NCBI RefSeq assembly: GCF_014200175.1
Contig: NZ_JACHBD010000006.1
Location: forward strand, 248,001 to 312,000
Length of the DNA stretch: 64,000 bases
From: Rhizobium lentis
GTDB taxonomy: Bacteria > Pseudomonadota > Alphaproteobacteria > Rhizobiales > Rhizobiaceae
Reading direction: 5' to 3'
The notes below the pieces were generated by a model. The model was given only the letters and a program-made list of their open reading frames with translations. It was not told where the DNA came from and ran no database searches. Below, one piece after another: positions 17,861-27,334 of the stretch. Numbering within the stretch: position 1 is the first letter of the stretch; every line of letters begins with the position of its first letter. The position numbers and the translations under genes are program-made.

Positions 17861-19801
17861 TCAGCTCGTGAAGGTGAATTGCTGCGGCATCGCAGGCCCC
17901 GGATTGGGCCAGGACCAGCTGTCCGGCTCCTTCTCGGGAACATTGCGCAGATTGTTGCGGATGATGCCGAAGCCGCCGACGGCAAGGCAGAGGCCGACGG
18001 TCTCGAATTCCTCCGCCGCGATATCGAAGATCTGCTTCATGATCGCGCCGCGCTTGTCAAGATCGGCCGTCGAACGCGCCTCGTCGAACAGCTTCATGCG
18101 CTTCTTCTGGCTTTCCGGCGGTTCCTCGCCGCGCGCACCGTTGGACGTGTACCAGAGCGTCCAAGGAATGGCGTAGCGCGAGCCCTGCGGATGGAAGGCG
18201 AAAAAGTCACGCGGGTCGAGCATCGGATCGAGACCGCCAGGACCCGGCCACACCGCCGCATCATGGGCATTGTCGTCGCCGCGGGTGTAATAGAGCGCCC
18301 GCTCGATCGTGTTGACCTTCATGTCGATACCGATCTGAGCCCAATGCGTCTTGACCAGTTCCAGCGCATCGACGAGGTCGGGATAGAGCGTCGGAATGAC
18401 GTCGATCGAGAAGAATACCTTCTGGCCGTCGGGCCGGAGGCGGAAACCGTCGCCGCCCTTCTTGTAGCCGGCCTCATCGAGCATCGCGCCGGCCTTGTCG
18501 GCGTCATATTCGGTGAACTGGCGCGCATATTTCTCGTTGAACCAGGGATGGGTCGGACGCGGCCCGGCCTGGTAGGGTTCGCTCTGTCCGAAATAGACGA
18601 TGTCGATCAGTTCCGGCCGATTGATGCCGATCGACAGCGCTTGCCGGAACGACTTGTCGGCAAACATCTTGCGCATGGCAGGATCTTTGTGGGTGATGTT
18701 GAAGTAGATCTGGCACTGTTGCGCGGCTGACGGCACGAGCGTCAGGAGGCGGTAGTCGCCCTTCTCCATATTCTGCGACAGCGTCGGCTTGTTGGCGAGC
18801 ACGCTGATGTGGCGCTCCTGGATGTCGATCTTGCCGGAGATGACGTTCAGCATCAGCGATTCGACGTCCTGCGAAATGCCGAAGTTGACCTCGTCGATAT
18901 AGGGAAGCTGGTTGCCTGCGGTATCGACCTGCCAGAAATAGGGGTTGCGGGTCATGACGACGCGGGTCGCCCCCCCGACATAGGGCTCCTTGACGACCCA
19001 GGGATCAAGCGTCGGCTTGTCGACATTGCCCCAGCGCGTCGGAATTTCGATGTCGCCGCAGCGGCTGCGGAACAGTTCCGTCCAGCTGGTGACACCCGCC
19101 TTCTTCACATCGGCCTCGATGTTGGGATTATATTTCGGCAGGAACTGGCTGCAGTAATGCTTCGGAAATAGCGTCGGGTGCTGGCCGAGCGGCGTGGCAA
19201 GATTTTCCAGATAAAGCGCGTTGGCCGCTGCAAAGGTGAACTTCACCGTGTAATCGTCGATCTTCTCGACGGTGACCGGCTTGCCGGCGACGGCAAGCTG
19301 CGCCGGCGTGGCGCTGTAGAGCTCGGTATTCTTGACGCAGTCTTCGATCGCGAAAACGATGTCATCGGCGGTGAAGGGATGACCGTCGGACCAGCGCACG
19401 CCTTCGATGAGATGGAAGGTGAATTGCGTCGCGTCGTCGCTGACCTCCCAGCGTTCGGCCAGGTTCGGCTGGACGGCGGTGAATTCCAGGTTCCAGCGCA
19501 CGAGGCTCTGGTTGCCGACCATGCGCAGGATGCCGTTATGGTCCGATGAACCGCGCAGGCCGCGCCGCAGCGAACCGCCATAGGTGCCGACCTTTTCGAA
19601 CGGCGTCACCACCATCGGCTTTTTCGGCAATCGCTCGGGGAGCGGCGGCAGTTTTCCGTCCTTGACGAGCTGCGCCAATGCCGGCGCTTCACCTCCCGGG
19701 GCAGCCAAAGCGCGACCGGTGACAGACAACGCTGCGACGCCGGCCATACCGCCAAGCACGGCGCGGCGGGTGACACCGCGCGACAGAATTTCATTGGGCA
19801 T
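17861..19801 (-). CDS. ABC transporter substrate-binding protein, family 5, with Tat signal
   Basis: 646 residues, large for the class (500-550 is common). The signal sequence holds twin arginines (GVTRRAVLGGMAGVAALSV) and ends at GRALA, so export is probably by the Tat route. Family-5 landmarks: LAERWEVSDDATQFTFHLIE, VRWSDGHPFTADDIVFAIED, and VVMTRNPYFWQVD. The long form with PPLPERLPKKPMVVTPFEKV near the N-terminus is typical of rhizobial binding proteins for sugar-derived ligands. The ATG has GGAGGAAG ahead. First gene of the operon with both permeases, fused ATPase and two dehydratases, so an acidic sugar or oligomer is the likely ligand (inferred). Confidence 0.9.
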   Translation of the reverse strand: MPNEILSRGVTRRAVLGGMAGVAALSVTGRALAAPGGEAPALAQLVKDGKLPPLPERLPKKPMVVTPFEKVGTYGGSLRRGLRGSSDHNGILRMVGNQSLVRWNLEFTAVQPNLAERWEVSDDATQFTFHLIEGVRWSDGHPFTADDIVFAIEDCVKNTELYSATPAQLAVAGKPVTVEKIDDYTVKFTFAAANALYLENLATPLGQHPTLFPKHYCSQFLPKYNPNIEADVKKAGVTSWTELFRSRCGDIEIPTRWGNVDKPTLDPWVVKEPYVGGATRVVMTRNPYFWQVDTAGNQLPYIDEVNFGISQDVESLMLNVISGKIDIQERHISVLANKPTLSQNMEKGDYRLLTLVPSAAQQCQIYFNITHKDPAMRKMFADKSFRQALSIGINRPELIDIVYFGQSEPYQAGPRPTHPWFNEKYARQFTEYDADKAGAMLDEAGYKKGGDGFRLRPDGQKVFFSIDVIPTLYPDLVDALELVKTHWAQIGIDMKVNTIERALYYTRGDDNAHDAAVWPGPGGLDPMLDPRDFFAFHPQGSRYAIPWTLWYTSNGARGEEPPESQKKRMKLFDEARSTADLDKRGAIMKQIFDIAAEEFETVGLCLAVGGFGIIRNNLRNVPEKEPDSWSWPNPGPAMPQQFTFTS

Positions 19802-20154
19802 CCACTTCCTCCCTGTTTAGACCGGCGCAGCTCTTGTACCGGCTGGTGCGGCGGTCTCCCAACCTGCCGCTTCACGCCCTCCTCGGCGCTACGGACGAAA
19901 CCATAGACACGTTCCCAGATGATTACAAGAGTTGACAGATAATTACAGATTCGATAGCGATGCAGCATCAAGCACCCCGCTCAGGCCCGTTCCCGAGGCG
20001 GATTATGGAATGAAAAGGTGACTGATCTGTCAGATGCTGTACGCCCGCCACTTTGCGGCCTCGGCGCATGGGCGACAGAAATATTCGGAGCCAGCCTGCC
20101 GGCTCGAAAGAGCAACGACTGAAATGCCGCGTAGCAGGGGAGAAAAGGACGATA
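19802..20154. promoter_or_regulatory. Divergent control region between the ABC operon and the GntR gene
   Basis: 353 nt without a gene. A TTGACA hexamer lies at 19932-19937. The octamer TGACAGAT (19933-19940) recurs inverted as ATCTGTCA (20025-20032), where it is part of an 11-nt palindrome ATCTG-T-CAGAT (20025-20035). These are the best candidates for binding by the adjacent GntR regulator and for joint control of both flanking operons. No start-proximal riboswitch-like structure was recognised. Confidence 0.4.
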
Positions 20155-20868
20155 ATGACCGTCGCCGTCGATGCCGTTTCCAACAGAGGCGCAACGCGCT
20201 TCAGCGACATCATCTACGAAAAGATCGTAGGGATGATCGCGGACGGCACGTTTCCCATAAACGAGCGGCTGCCTTCGGAGACGAAGCTCGCCGGCGATTT
20301 CGGCGCGTCGAGACCGGTCGTGCGCGAAGCGCTGGAGCGGCTCAGAACCGACGGCCTCGTCGTCTCCCGTAAGGGTTCGGGCTCTTACGTTCGGCAGCGG
20401 CCGGATTCATCGATGCTGACAATGGTTCCGGTCGGTTCGCTCGCCGACGTCCAGCGGTTCTTCGAATTTCGCGCCGGCCTCGAAGCCGAGGCGGCCGAGC
20501 TTGCGGCACGCAACTGGCAGCCGGCCGACAAGGAGCGGATAACGGCCGCACTTCTCTCGCTCGAGCAATGTCTGCGCAACGGCGAGCTCGGCGCCGAGCA
20601 GGACCAGGCCCTCCACGACGCAATTGCGGCGGCGACAGGCAACCAGTTTCACATCACCGTACGCGAATGGTTCAAGCCGCATTTCGCCATAGGCCATTCC
20701 GTGACGCGAAGCCTGAGCCTGAAACGGACGCCGGAACAGATCCGCAGTGTCCAGGACGAGCATGCGGTGATCGTGGAGGCGATCTTCGCGCGGCGGGAGT
20801 CCGAAGCGCATGACGCGATGAAGAAACACATACTGAATGCGCGCGCCCGCATGTTTCAGGGGGTTTGA
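20155..20868 (+). CDS. GntR-family regulator, FadR subfamily
   Basis: 237 residues from the ATG preceded by GGAGAAAAGGA. The winged HTH is at residues 12-75 (SDIIYEKIVGMIADGTF, then LPSETKLAGDFGASRPVVRE and LRTDGLVVSRKGSGSYV). The C-terminal all-helical FCD domain carries the metal-site pattern Asp/His: ALHDAIAAATGN, then EHAVIVEAIFARR and MKKHILNARARMF. FCD regulators often respond to sugar acids or organic acids with a bound metal. It heads the sugar-acid catabolic operon and lies opposite the first ABC operon. Three earlier in-frame starts exist but lack ribosome sites. Confidence 0.9.
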   Translation: MTVAVDAVSNRGATRFSDIIYEKIVGMIADGTFPINERLPSETKLAGDFGASRPVVREALERLRTDGLVVSRKGSGSYVRQRPDSSMLTMVPVGSLADVQRFFEFRAGLEAEAAELAARNWQPADKERITAALLSLEQCLRNGELGAEQDQALHDAIAAATGNQFHITVREWFKPHFAIGHSVTRSLSLKRTPEQIRSVQDEHAVIVEAIFARRESEAHDAMKKHILNARARMFQGV

Positions 20869-20888
20869 GCGACAATGGGAGGAAGACG

Positions 20889-21719
20889 ATGAGACGGATC
20901 GCCATGACGGGTGCTGCCGGACGCGTCGGGACGCTGCTGCGCCCGCTCCTTCGCCAACACGCAGAGCACTTGCGTTTGATCGATATTCATGAGCCTGCCG
21001 AGCTGGCTGAAAACGAGGAGTTCGTGAGCGCCGATCTCTCGAGGCTCGACGAGGCGACGGCCGCCCTCAGAGAGGTCGACGGCGTCGTTCATCTTGCCGG
21101 CATCGCGAGCGGCGTCGACATGAACGCCATTCTGCAGGCTAATGTGCTCGGGACCTACAATCTCTACGAGGCCGCTCGGATCAACAAGGTCGGGCGGATG
21201 GTCTACGCCTCGAGCAACCACGCGACGGGCTTTTATCCGCGTGGCGAAGTCATATCGCCGCTTGATCCGATGCGACCGGACAGTCCCTACGGATTATCCA
21301 AATGCTGGGGCGAGCTGGTGGCGGGACTCTACTACGACACATCGGGCATCCGTTCGCTTTCCATTCGCATCGGCAATGCCGGCACCTATCCGAACAGCGA
21401 ACGCTCGATCGCGATCTGGATAAGCGCCCGGGATCTCGCGCAGCTGGTGCAGATCGGGCTCACCCATCCGTTGATCGCCGCGACTGTGGTCTACGGCGTA
21501 TCCGATACGGACGAAAAATGGTGGAACAATGATCTGGCAAGGCGGCTCGGCTACCAGCCTCAGGACCGGCCGCGCGATCACGCCCATATCGAGGACGGAG
21601 CCGAGGGACGGGTCGCCCGCGCGTTCCAGGGCGGCGGTTTCTGCGAGTTCAACCATGACGGCAACATCCGCATGCGCGATGCCGAGGGGCTCGTCAAAGA
21701 CCCGGAGACGGCGTCGTGA
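20889..21719 (+). CDS. Uronate-dehydrogenase-like NAD(P)-dependent epimerase/dehydratase-family enzyme
   Basis: 276 residues from an ATG after GGGAGGAAG. Rossmann glycine loop TGAAGRVGTLL (7-17); YASSNHATGFYPRGE and the catalytic Y134-x3-K138 in SPYGLSKCWGEL. The SSNH-x3-G/YYP pattern, the FQGGGF C-terminal motif and the WWNN segment match the bacterial uronate dehydrogenase (Udh) group, which oxidises D-galacturonate or D-glucuronate to the aldaro-lactone. A lactonase-like gene follows with a GTGA overlap, the chemically next step. Specificity is inferred; other hexose-acid dehydrogenases share this fold. Confidence 0.8.
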   Translation: MRRIAMTGAAGRVGTLLRPLLRQHAEHLRLIDIHEPAELAENEEFVSADLSRLDEATAALREVDGVVHLAGIASGVDMNAILQANVLGTYNLYEAARINKVGRMVYASSNHATGFYPRGEVISPLDPMRPDSPYGLSKCWGELVAGLYYDTSGIRSLSIRIGNAGTYPNSERSIAIWISARDLAQLVQIGLTHPLIAATVVYGVSDTDEKWWNNDLARRLGYQPQDRPRDHAHIEDGAEGRVARAFQGGGFCEFNHDGNIRMRDAEGLVKDPETAS

Positions 21720-22603
21720 CGGCGCCGCGCATCATTGAACCGAAGATCCGTTCGGTGCTGCAGCAGCCGCTGACGGTCGGTGAATCGCCCGTGTGGGACG
21801 AAGAGACCGGTGCTCTCTGGCTTGTCGACATCCTGGCGCCGGCAGTCCTGCGGCTTTCCCCGGAAGGCACGGTCGACCGCTTCGCAATGCCGGCCGCGGT
21901 CGGCTGCCTCGGGCTTTGCCGTGACAACAGGATCGTCGTCGGTCTTCAGACGGGCGTCCATCTTTTCGATCCCGTCTCCGGTGATATCGAGTTTCTTTGC
22001 GATCCGACCGGGCGCCACGTCAACGGCCGCCTCAACGACGGCAAGGTCGGACCCGACGGACACTTCTGGGTCGGCTCGATCAGCGAAGCCAAGCCGCAGG
22101 TGAATGACGCCGCACTTTTTCGCGTGGGAGCCGACGGCAGCGCGCGCGCCGTCACGACTGGTCTAACGAGTTCCAACGGCCTCGCCTGGTCTCCGGACGG
22201 CCGGCGGATGTACCATTCCGACAGCCGGCAATGCTTCCTGCAGTCCTTCGACTTCGATCCGGCGACGGGCGAGCTCGGCGAAGCACGCCGGCTTCGCAGC
22301 TTCACCGAGGAAGAGGGGCGGCCGGACGGCGCGGCCACAGATCGCGACGGTTTTTACTGGAGCGCCGGCGTCTCTGCCGGCCGGCTCAACCGGATATCGA
22401 GCGACGGCGAGATCGTCGAAATCTATCAGCTGCCGGTGGCCGCGCCGACCATGCCATGTTTCGGAGGGCCCGATTTCAGGACGCTCTTCGTCACCAGCCT
22501 GTCGACGGACCGTACCGCACGTTTCGAGGCCGGCACGGTCATCGCCTTCGACGTGGATGCGGAGGGCTTAGCGCCCTTCCGCTTCGGTAATCACGCATTT
22601 TGA
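21716..22603 (+). CDS. SMP-30/gluconolactonase-family lactone hydrolase
   Basis: 295 residues, GTG start overlapping the previous stop. Six-bladed propeller with the divalent-metal residues in the expected places: Glu in VGESPVWDEETG, Asn in VNGRLNDGKVGPDGHFWVGS, Asn in LTSSNGLAWSPDGRR and Asp in GRPDGAATDRDGFYWS. These enzymes open aldono- or aldaro-lactones to the free acid. In this operon it would hydrolyse the lactone made by the dehydrogenase upstream. Confidence 0.88.
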   Translation: MTAPRIIEPKIRSVLQQPLTVGESPVWDEETGALWLVDILAPAVLRLSPEGTVDRFAMPAAVGCLGLCRDNRIVVGLQTGVHLFDPVSGDIEFLCDPTGRHVNGRLNDGKVGPDGHFWVGSISEAKPQVNDAALFRVGADGSARAVTTGLTSSNGLAWSPDGRRMYHSDSRQCFLQSFDFDPATGELGEARRLRSFTEEEGRPDGAATDRDGFYWSAGVSAGRLNRISSDGEIVEIYQLPVAAPTMPCFGGPDFRTLFVTSLSTDRTARFEAGTVIAFDVDAEGLAPFRFGNHAF

Positions 22604-22625
22604 TGGAAAGCGAACGGGGAGAAGA

Positions 22626-23576
22626 ATGAGCATCGCAATCATGCGCAAGGCGCTGACAGGTGTGTCGGGCGTTCCCGTCACGGCCTATGACGGAAAAGGC
22701 GAAGTCGAACCGCGTATCACCGCGCAGGTCTATGGGCGGGTGGCGGCGGCCGGCATTCACAACATCGTCGCCGCCGGCAATACCGGGGAATTCTATGCGC
22801 TGACGCCGCAGGAAATCCGGATCGTCCACGAGGCGGCGGTATCGGGCGTCGACGGCAGGGCGCCGGTGACGGCGGCGATCGGCCGGTCGCTGCACGAGGC
22901 GATCGGCATGGCGAGGGATGCGGCGGCGATCGGGGCATCCGCTGTCATGTCGCACCAGCCCGTCGATCCCTTCGCCGCACCTTCGGCTCAGATCGATTAT
23001 TTCTGCAATCTCGCCGATGCCTGCGCCCTGCCGCTCATCGCCTATGTCAGGGCCGACGGCTTTGCGGTCGCCGATATCGTCCGCCTCGCAAACCACGGCA
23101 ACATTGCCGGCATCAAATTTGCCACAACCGACCTGATGCTGCTGTCGCGCGCGATCCCGGCAGCCGATCCGAACGGTGCGCTCTTCGTCTGCGGGCTGGC
23201 GGAGAGCTGGGCGCCGACCTTCACCGCTGCCGGCGCGCGCGGCTTCACTTCCGGCCTCGTCAACGTCGCACCGAAGCTCTCGCTTGCGGTCCATGATGCG
23301 CTTGAAAACGGCGATTTCGGCCGTGCAAGGGCGATCGTCAACAAGCTCGAACCCTTCGAGCGGATGCGGACCAAATTCCGCAACGGCGCGAATGTCACCG
23401 TTGTGAAGGAGGCCGTCACCTATGCCGGCCTCGACGTCGGGCCGGTGCGCGTGCCGGGGCTGCCGCGGCTCGACCAACATGACCGCGAGGAGCTTCATCG
23501 ATTGCTGGAAGGCTGGGAGGCCGACGGCGACATTCGATCCGACCCGGGCCGGCAGGACGCGAAGGCGGCCGGCTAG
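22626..23576 (+). CDS. DHDPS/N-acetylneuraminate-lyase family aldolase or dehydratase
   Basis: 316 residues. TIM-barrel family markers: the GNTGEF motif (51-56, usual GTTGE), Tyr140 in LPLIAYVRADGF and the Schiff-base Lys164 in GIKFATTD. The family covers dihydrodipicolinate synthase, keto-deoxy sugar-acid aldolases and 5-dehydro-4-deoxyglucarate dehydratase (KdgD). Genetic context (Udh-like, lactonase, GntR and sugar-acid dehydratases across the control region) favours a 2-keto-3-deoxy sugar-acid role. The usual YNxP after the Tyr is replaced by YVRA, so the subfamily is not a classical DapA. Confidence 0.82.
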   Translation: MSIAIMRKALTGVSGVPVTAYDGKGEVEPRITAQVYGRVAAAGIHNIVAAGNTGEFYALTPQEIRIVHEAAVSGVDGRAPVTAAIGRSLHEAIGMARDAAAIGASAVMSHQPVDPFAAPSAQIDYFCNLADACALPLIAYVRADGFAVADIVRLANHGNIAGIKFATTDLMLLSRAIPAADPNGALFVCGLAESWAPTFTAAGARGFTSGLVNVAPKLSLAVHDALENGDFGRARAIVNKLEPFERMRTKFRNGANVTVVKEAVTYAGLDVGPVRVPGLPRLDQHDREELHRLLEGWEADGDIRSDPGRQDAKAAG

Positions 23577-23722
23577 AATAAGGCGATTTAGGCCGATCGG
23601 TCTAAATGCCGTTCCAGATTAAAGAGTTAGGCATGGCGCCGGACCCACGCGCTCACGCTTTCCGGCACCATGCTTTGAGTTCGACACGATTTTGACAAGC
23701 GACAGGATTGGGAGGTCTTGAA

Positions 23723-25309
23723 ATGCTGAGACAAGTACTGACGACGATCGCAATCACCGGTGCCCTGATGGCAGCGCAACCCGTTTCGGCGGCGTCGCCG
23801 CCCAACATGCTGGTCATCGGCACCAACCTCACCGGCATCCGCACACTCGATCCGGCTCAGAACAACGCCCGCACGGTGTCCGAGCTGCTCTCGAATCTTT
23901 ACGACAACCTCGTGCAGCTCTCGCCCGACGACCTCAAGACGCTGAAACCGATGCTTGCAACGAAATGGGAGGTCTCGGCCGACGGTAAGCTCATCACGCT
24001 GACCTTGCGCGACGATGCGGTCTTCCAGAGCGGCAACAAGGTGACCGCCGAGGATGCGGCCTGGTCGATCCAGCGCGTCATCAAGATGGGCCAGGTCGGC
24101 TCCACCGACGTCGCGCTCTGGGGCTTCACGGCCGATAACGTCGAAAAGCTCGTTCGGGCGAAGGACGAGCATACGCTGGAGATCGAGTTGCCGCAGGCGG
24201 TGAATACGGATCTCGTGCTCTATTCGCTGGCCAGCTCGTCGATCGGCATCGTCGACAAGAAAACGGTCCTGTCGCACGAGGCGAACGGCGATTTCGGCGG
24301 CGCCTGGCTTTCGGCCAATTCCGCCGGCAGCGGCCCGTTCAGCCTGGCGCAATGGCGTCCGAACGATGTGGCGATTTTCAATGCGCAGCCGAAATATTGG
24401 GGCGGCAAGCCGGCCATGGCGCGCGTCGTCGCCCGCCACATCCCGGAGTCCGGCAATCTCCGGCTCCAGCTCGAAGCCGGCGACGTCGATGTCGGCCAGT
24501 ATGTGGCGAGCGGCGATCTCGATGCGCTCGCCACCAACAAGGACATGGTGATCGACAATGTCCCGGGCCTCGGCTTCTACTACATCGCCCTCAACCAGAA
24601 AGACCCCGATCTGCAGAAGCCGAAGGTTCGCGAGGCCTTCCAGCATGCCTTCGACTGGAAGGCGATCTCCGGCAACATCATGCGTTATACCGGCTTTCCC
24701 TGGCAGTCGATGATTCCGCGCGGCATGATTGGCGCGCCCGAGGAGGCCGCCGTTCGCTATGACTACGACCCCGCCAGGGCCAAGCAGCTGCTGGTGGAGG
24801 CTGGATATCCCAACGGCTTGAAGAAGGTGCTCAATCCGTCGGGGGCCCCGACACTGCCCTTCGCGGAGGCGCTGCAGGCGAGTGCGCGCGCCGCCGGTTT
24901 CGATCTCGATCTCGTGCCGGGTGAGTTCACGCCCGCCTTCCGCGAGCGTAAATTCGAGGTGCTGCTCGGCAATTCCGGCGCCCGCCTCCCGGACCCCTTC
25001 GCCGTCGCCACGCAATACGCCTTCAACCCCGACAATAGCGACGAGGCACGCCTTGGCAGCTATTATCTCTGGCGTACGGGCATGAAGGTGGACGAGCTCA
25101 ACACGCTCATCGACCAATCGATGCGGGAGCGCGACACCGAAAAGCGCACCGACATCTTCAAGAAGATGGACGGCATCTATGCCGGCATGGCTTCGCCGCT
25201 CGTCATCTTCTTCCAGCGAACCGACCCCTACGTCATGCGTGCCAACGTGAAGGGTTATCACGGGCACACGACGTGGTCGACGCGCTGGCATGATGTGACC
25301 AAGGAGTAG
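23723..25309 (+). CDS. ABC transporter substrate-binding protein, family 5 (second importer)
   Basis: 528 residues from an ATG after GGGAGG. Sec signal peptide (TTIAITGALMAAQPVSAAS, cleavage near residue 25). Family-5 features: LKPMLATKWEVSADGKLITL, FQSGNKVTAEDAAWSIQRV and KVREAFQHAFDWKAI. First gene of a five-gene importer (23.7-28.9 kb) transcribed with the sugar-acid enzymes upstream after a 146-nt gap. Ligand unknown; a sugar acid or oligomer is inferred. Confidence 0.9.
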   Translation: MLRQVLTTIAITGALMAAQPVSAASPPNMLVIGTNLTGIRTLDPAQNNARTVSELLSNLYDNLVQLSPDDLKTLKPMLATKWEVSADGKLITLTLRDDAVFQSGNKVTAEDAAWSIQRVIKMGQVGSTDVALWGFTADNVEKLVRAKDEHTLEIELPQAVNTDLVLYSLASSSIGIVDKKTVLSHEANGDFGGAWLSANSAGSGPFSLAQWRPNDVAIFNAQPKYWGGKPAMARVVARHIPESGNLRLQLEAGDVDVGQYVASGDLDALATNKDMVIDNVPGLGFYYIALNQKDPDLQKPKVREAFQHAFDWKAISGNIMRYTGFPWQSMIPRGMIGAPEEAAVRYDYDPARAKQLLVEAGYPNGLKKVLNPSGAPTLPFAEALQASARAAGFDLDLVPGEFTPAFRERKFEVLLGNSGARLPDPFAVATQYAFNPDNSDEARLGSYYLWRTGMKVDELNTLIDQSMRERDTEKRTDIFKKMDGIYAGMASPLVIFFQRTDPYVMRANVKGYHGHTTWSTRWHDVTKE

Positions 25310-25314
25310 AGCAC

Positions 25315-26394
25315 GTGGCGAGTGCCGATCTGACATCGAAGCGGGATGGGAGCGGGTTCGCCGAGGCGGCCCCGCACCCTCTGCTGAGCCTGCTGCGACG
25401 GCTGGCGGGACGCGTGGTGGCCGTCGTGACGACGCTGCTCGGCCTGCTCTTCCTGACCTTTTCGATGGGCCGCCTGCTGCCTGCCGACCCGGTCTTAGCA
25501 ATCACCGGGGCGGAAGTCAGCAAGCAGGTTTACGACCGCGTCTATAACGAGCTCGGCCTCGGGCAGCCGATCTGGATGCAGTTCCTCTCCTATGTCGGGA
25601 AGATCGCCACCGGCGATCTCGGCATGGCGGCGACGACCGGCCAGCCGATCCTGACCGATTTGATGACGATTTTTCCGGCGACCATCGAGCTTGCCATCAT
25701 TGCCATGATCATCGGAGCGATCATCGGCATCCCATTGGGCGTCACCGCGGCCGTTAGGCGCGGGACGATCATCGACCATATCGCCCGCATCGTTGCCCTT
25801 GCCGGCCATTCCATCCCGATCTTCTGGACCGGCCTGATGGCGCTCTTCATCTTCTACGCCAAGCTGAAGCTCGTCGGCGCGTCGGGCCGGGTCGACGTCT
25901 TCTACGAAGGCCTCGTCACGCCCATGACCGGCTTTCTCTTGATCGATGCGGCGATCCAGGGCCAATGGGACGTGTTTCACAATGCGCTCGGCCACATCAT
26001 CCTGCCGGCGGCAATCCTCGGCTATTACTCCGTCGCCTATATCAGCCGCATGTCGCGAAGCTTCATGCTGGAGCAGCTGAGCCAGGAATATATCGTCACC
26101 GCCCGGGCAAAGGGGCTCGGCACCCGCAAGGTTGTCTGGCGCCATGCTTTCCGCAATATCCGCGTGCAGCTCCTGACGATCCTGGCGCTGACCTTCGGCG
26201 GCCTGCTCGAAGGCGCGGTGCTGATCGAGACGGTTTTCGGCTGGCCCGGGCTTGGCCAATACCTCACCCGCGGGCTGCAGATGAACGACATGAACGTCGT
26301 GATGGGCTCGGTGCTGACGATCGGCGCCGTCTTCCTGACGATCAATATCCTGTCCGACGTCCTCTATCGCATCCTGGATCCGAGAACACGGTGA
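25315..26394 (+). CDS. ABC transporter permease, DppB type (second importer)
   Basis: 359 residues, GTG start 5 nt after the binding-protein stop. About 35 N-terminal residues precede the first span (VVAVVTTLLGLLFLTFSMGR). EAA loop YIVTARAKGLGTRKVVWRH; C-terminal ETVFGWPGLGQYLTRGLQ and YRILDPRTR are standard for DppB/GsiC permeases. Pairs with the DppC-type protein at 26399. Confidence 0.92.
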   Translation: MASADLTSKRDGSGFAEAAPHPLLSLLRRLAGRVVAVVTTLLGLLFLTFSMGRLLPADPVLAITGAEVSKQVYDRVYNELGLGQPIWMQFLSYVGKIATGDLGMAATTGQPILTDLMTIFPATIELAIIAMIIGAIIGIPLGVTAAVRRGTIIDHIARIVALAGHSIPIFWTGLMALFIFYAKLKLVGASGRVDVFYEGLVTPMTGFLLIDAAIQGQWDVFHNALGHIILPAAILGYYSVAYISRMSRSFMLEQLSQEYIVTARAKGLGTRKVVWRHAFRNIRVQLLTILALTFGGLLEGAVLIETVFGWPGLGQYLTRGLQMNDMNVVMGSVLTIGAVFLTINILSDVLYRILDPRTR

Positions 26395-26398
26395 CGCC

Positions 26399-27334
26399 AT
26401 GACGATCTCCACCGAAGACGCAGACACCACCCATGCCGGCGGCTTCCGCAATTGGCTGCACGCGCCCGAGCCTCAGGGCTGGTTCCAGTCGTCGGCGCAG
26501 CAGGTCCATCAGGGCTGGCAGAAATTCAGCCTTCACCCGCTCGGCCTTGCCGGCCTCTTCATCATCGTGCTGCTGATCGTCGTGGCGACGGCTGCTCCCC
26601 TGCTGACGAGCTACGACCCGATCGTTCAGGACATGGCAGGGCGGCTTGCGCCGCCTTCCGCGGAACATTGGCTCGGCACCGACAATTTCGGCCGTGACGT
26701 CTTTGCGCGGGTGATCTACGGCGCCCGCACGACGCTCTACATCATCATGCTGGTCACCATCATCGTCGCCCCCCTCGGCCTGCTGATCGGCACTTTCTCC
26801 GGCTATTTCGGCGGCATCGTCGACGAGATCCTGATGCGCATCACCGATATCTTCCTCTCCTTCCCTGGGCTGGTGCTGGCGCTCGGCTTTGCCGCCGCTC
26901 TAGGCCCCGGCATCACCAATGCGATCATCGCCATCTCGCTGACGGCCTGGCCGCCGATCGCGCGGCTGGCGCGCGCCGAAACGCTCAGCCTGCGCAAGGC
27001 GGATTATATCGCCGCCGTGCGCCTGCAGGGCGCGACGTCGATCGCGATCATAACCCGCCACATCCTGCCCATGTGCATTCCCTCGGTGATCGTACGCGTC
27101 ACGCTCAACATGGCCGGCATCATCATCACCGCCGCGGGTCTCGGCTTCCTTGGCCTCGGCGCACAGCCGCCATGGCCGGAATGGGGTTCGATGGCCGCCA
27201 GCGGCCGCGAATTCATGCTCGACAGCCCCTGGGTAATCGCCGCGCCCGGCATCGCCATCGCGCTCGTCAGCCTCGCCTTCAACCTCGTCGGCGATGCGCT
27301 GCGCGACGTGCTCGACCCGAGAGGTTCGGAATGA
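26399..27334 (+). CDS. ABC transporter permease, DppC type (second importer)
   Basis: 311 residues. N-terminal cytoplasmic segment, first span LGLAGLFIIVLLIVVATAAP, then the family motif LGTDNFGRDVFARVIYGART. EAA loop YIAAVRLQGATSIAIITRH; C-terminal AGLGFLGLGAQPPWPEWGSM and VLDPRGSE. Its stop overlaps the ATPase start (ATGA). Confidence 0.93.
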   Translation: MTISTEDADTTHAGGFRNWLHAPEPQGWFQSSAQQVHQGWQKFSLHPLGLAGLFIIVLLIVVATAAPLLTSYDPIVQDMAGRLAPPSAEHWLGTDNFGRDVFARVIYGARTTLYIIMLVTIIVAPLGLLIGTFSGYFGGIVDEILMRITDIFLSFPGLVLALGFAAALGPGITNAIIAISLTAWPPIARLARAETLSLRKADYIAAVRLQGATSIAIITRHILPMCIPSVIVRVTLNMAGIIITAAGLGFLGLGAQPPWPEWGSMAASGREFMLDSPWVIAAPGIAIALVSLAFNLVGDALRDVLDPRGSE

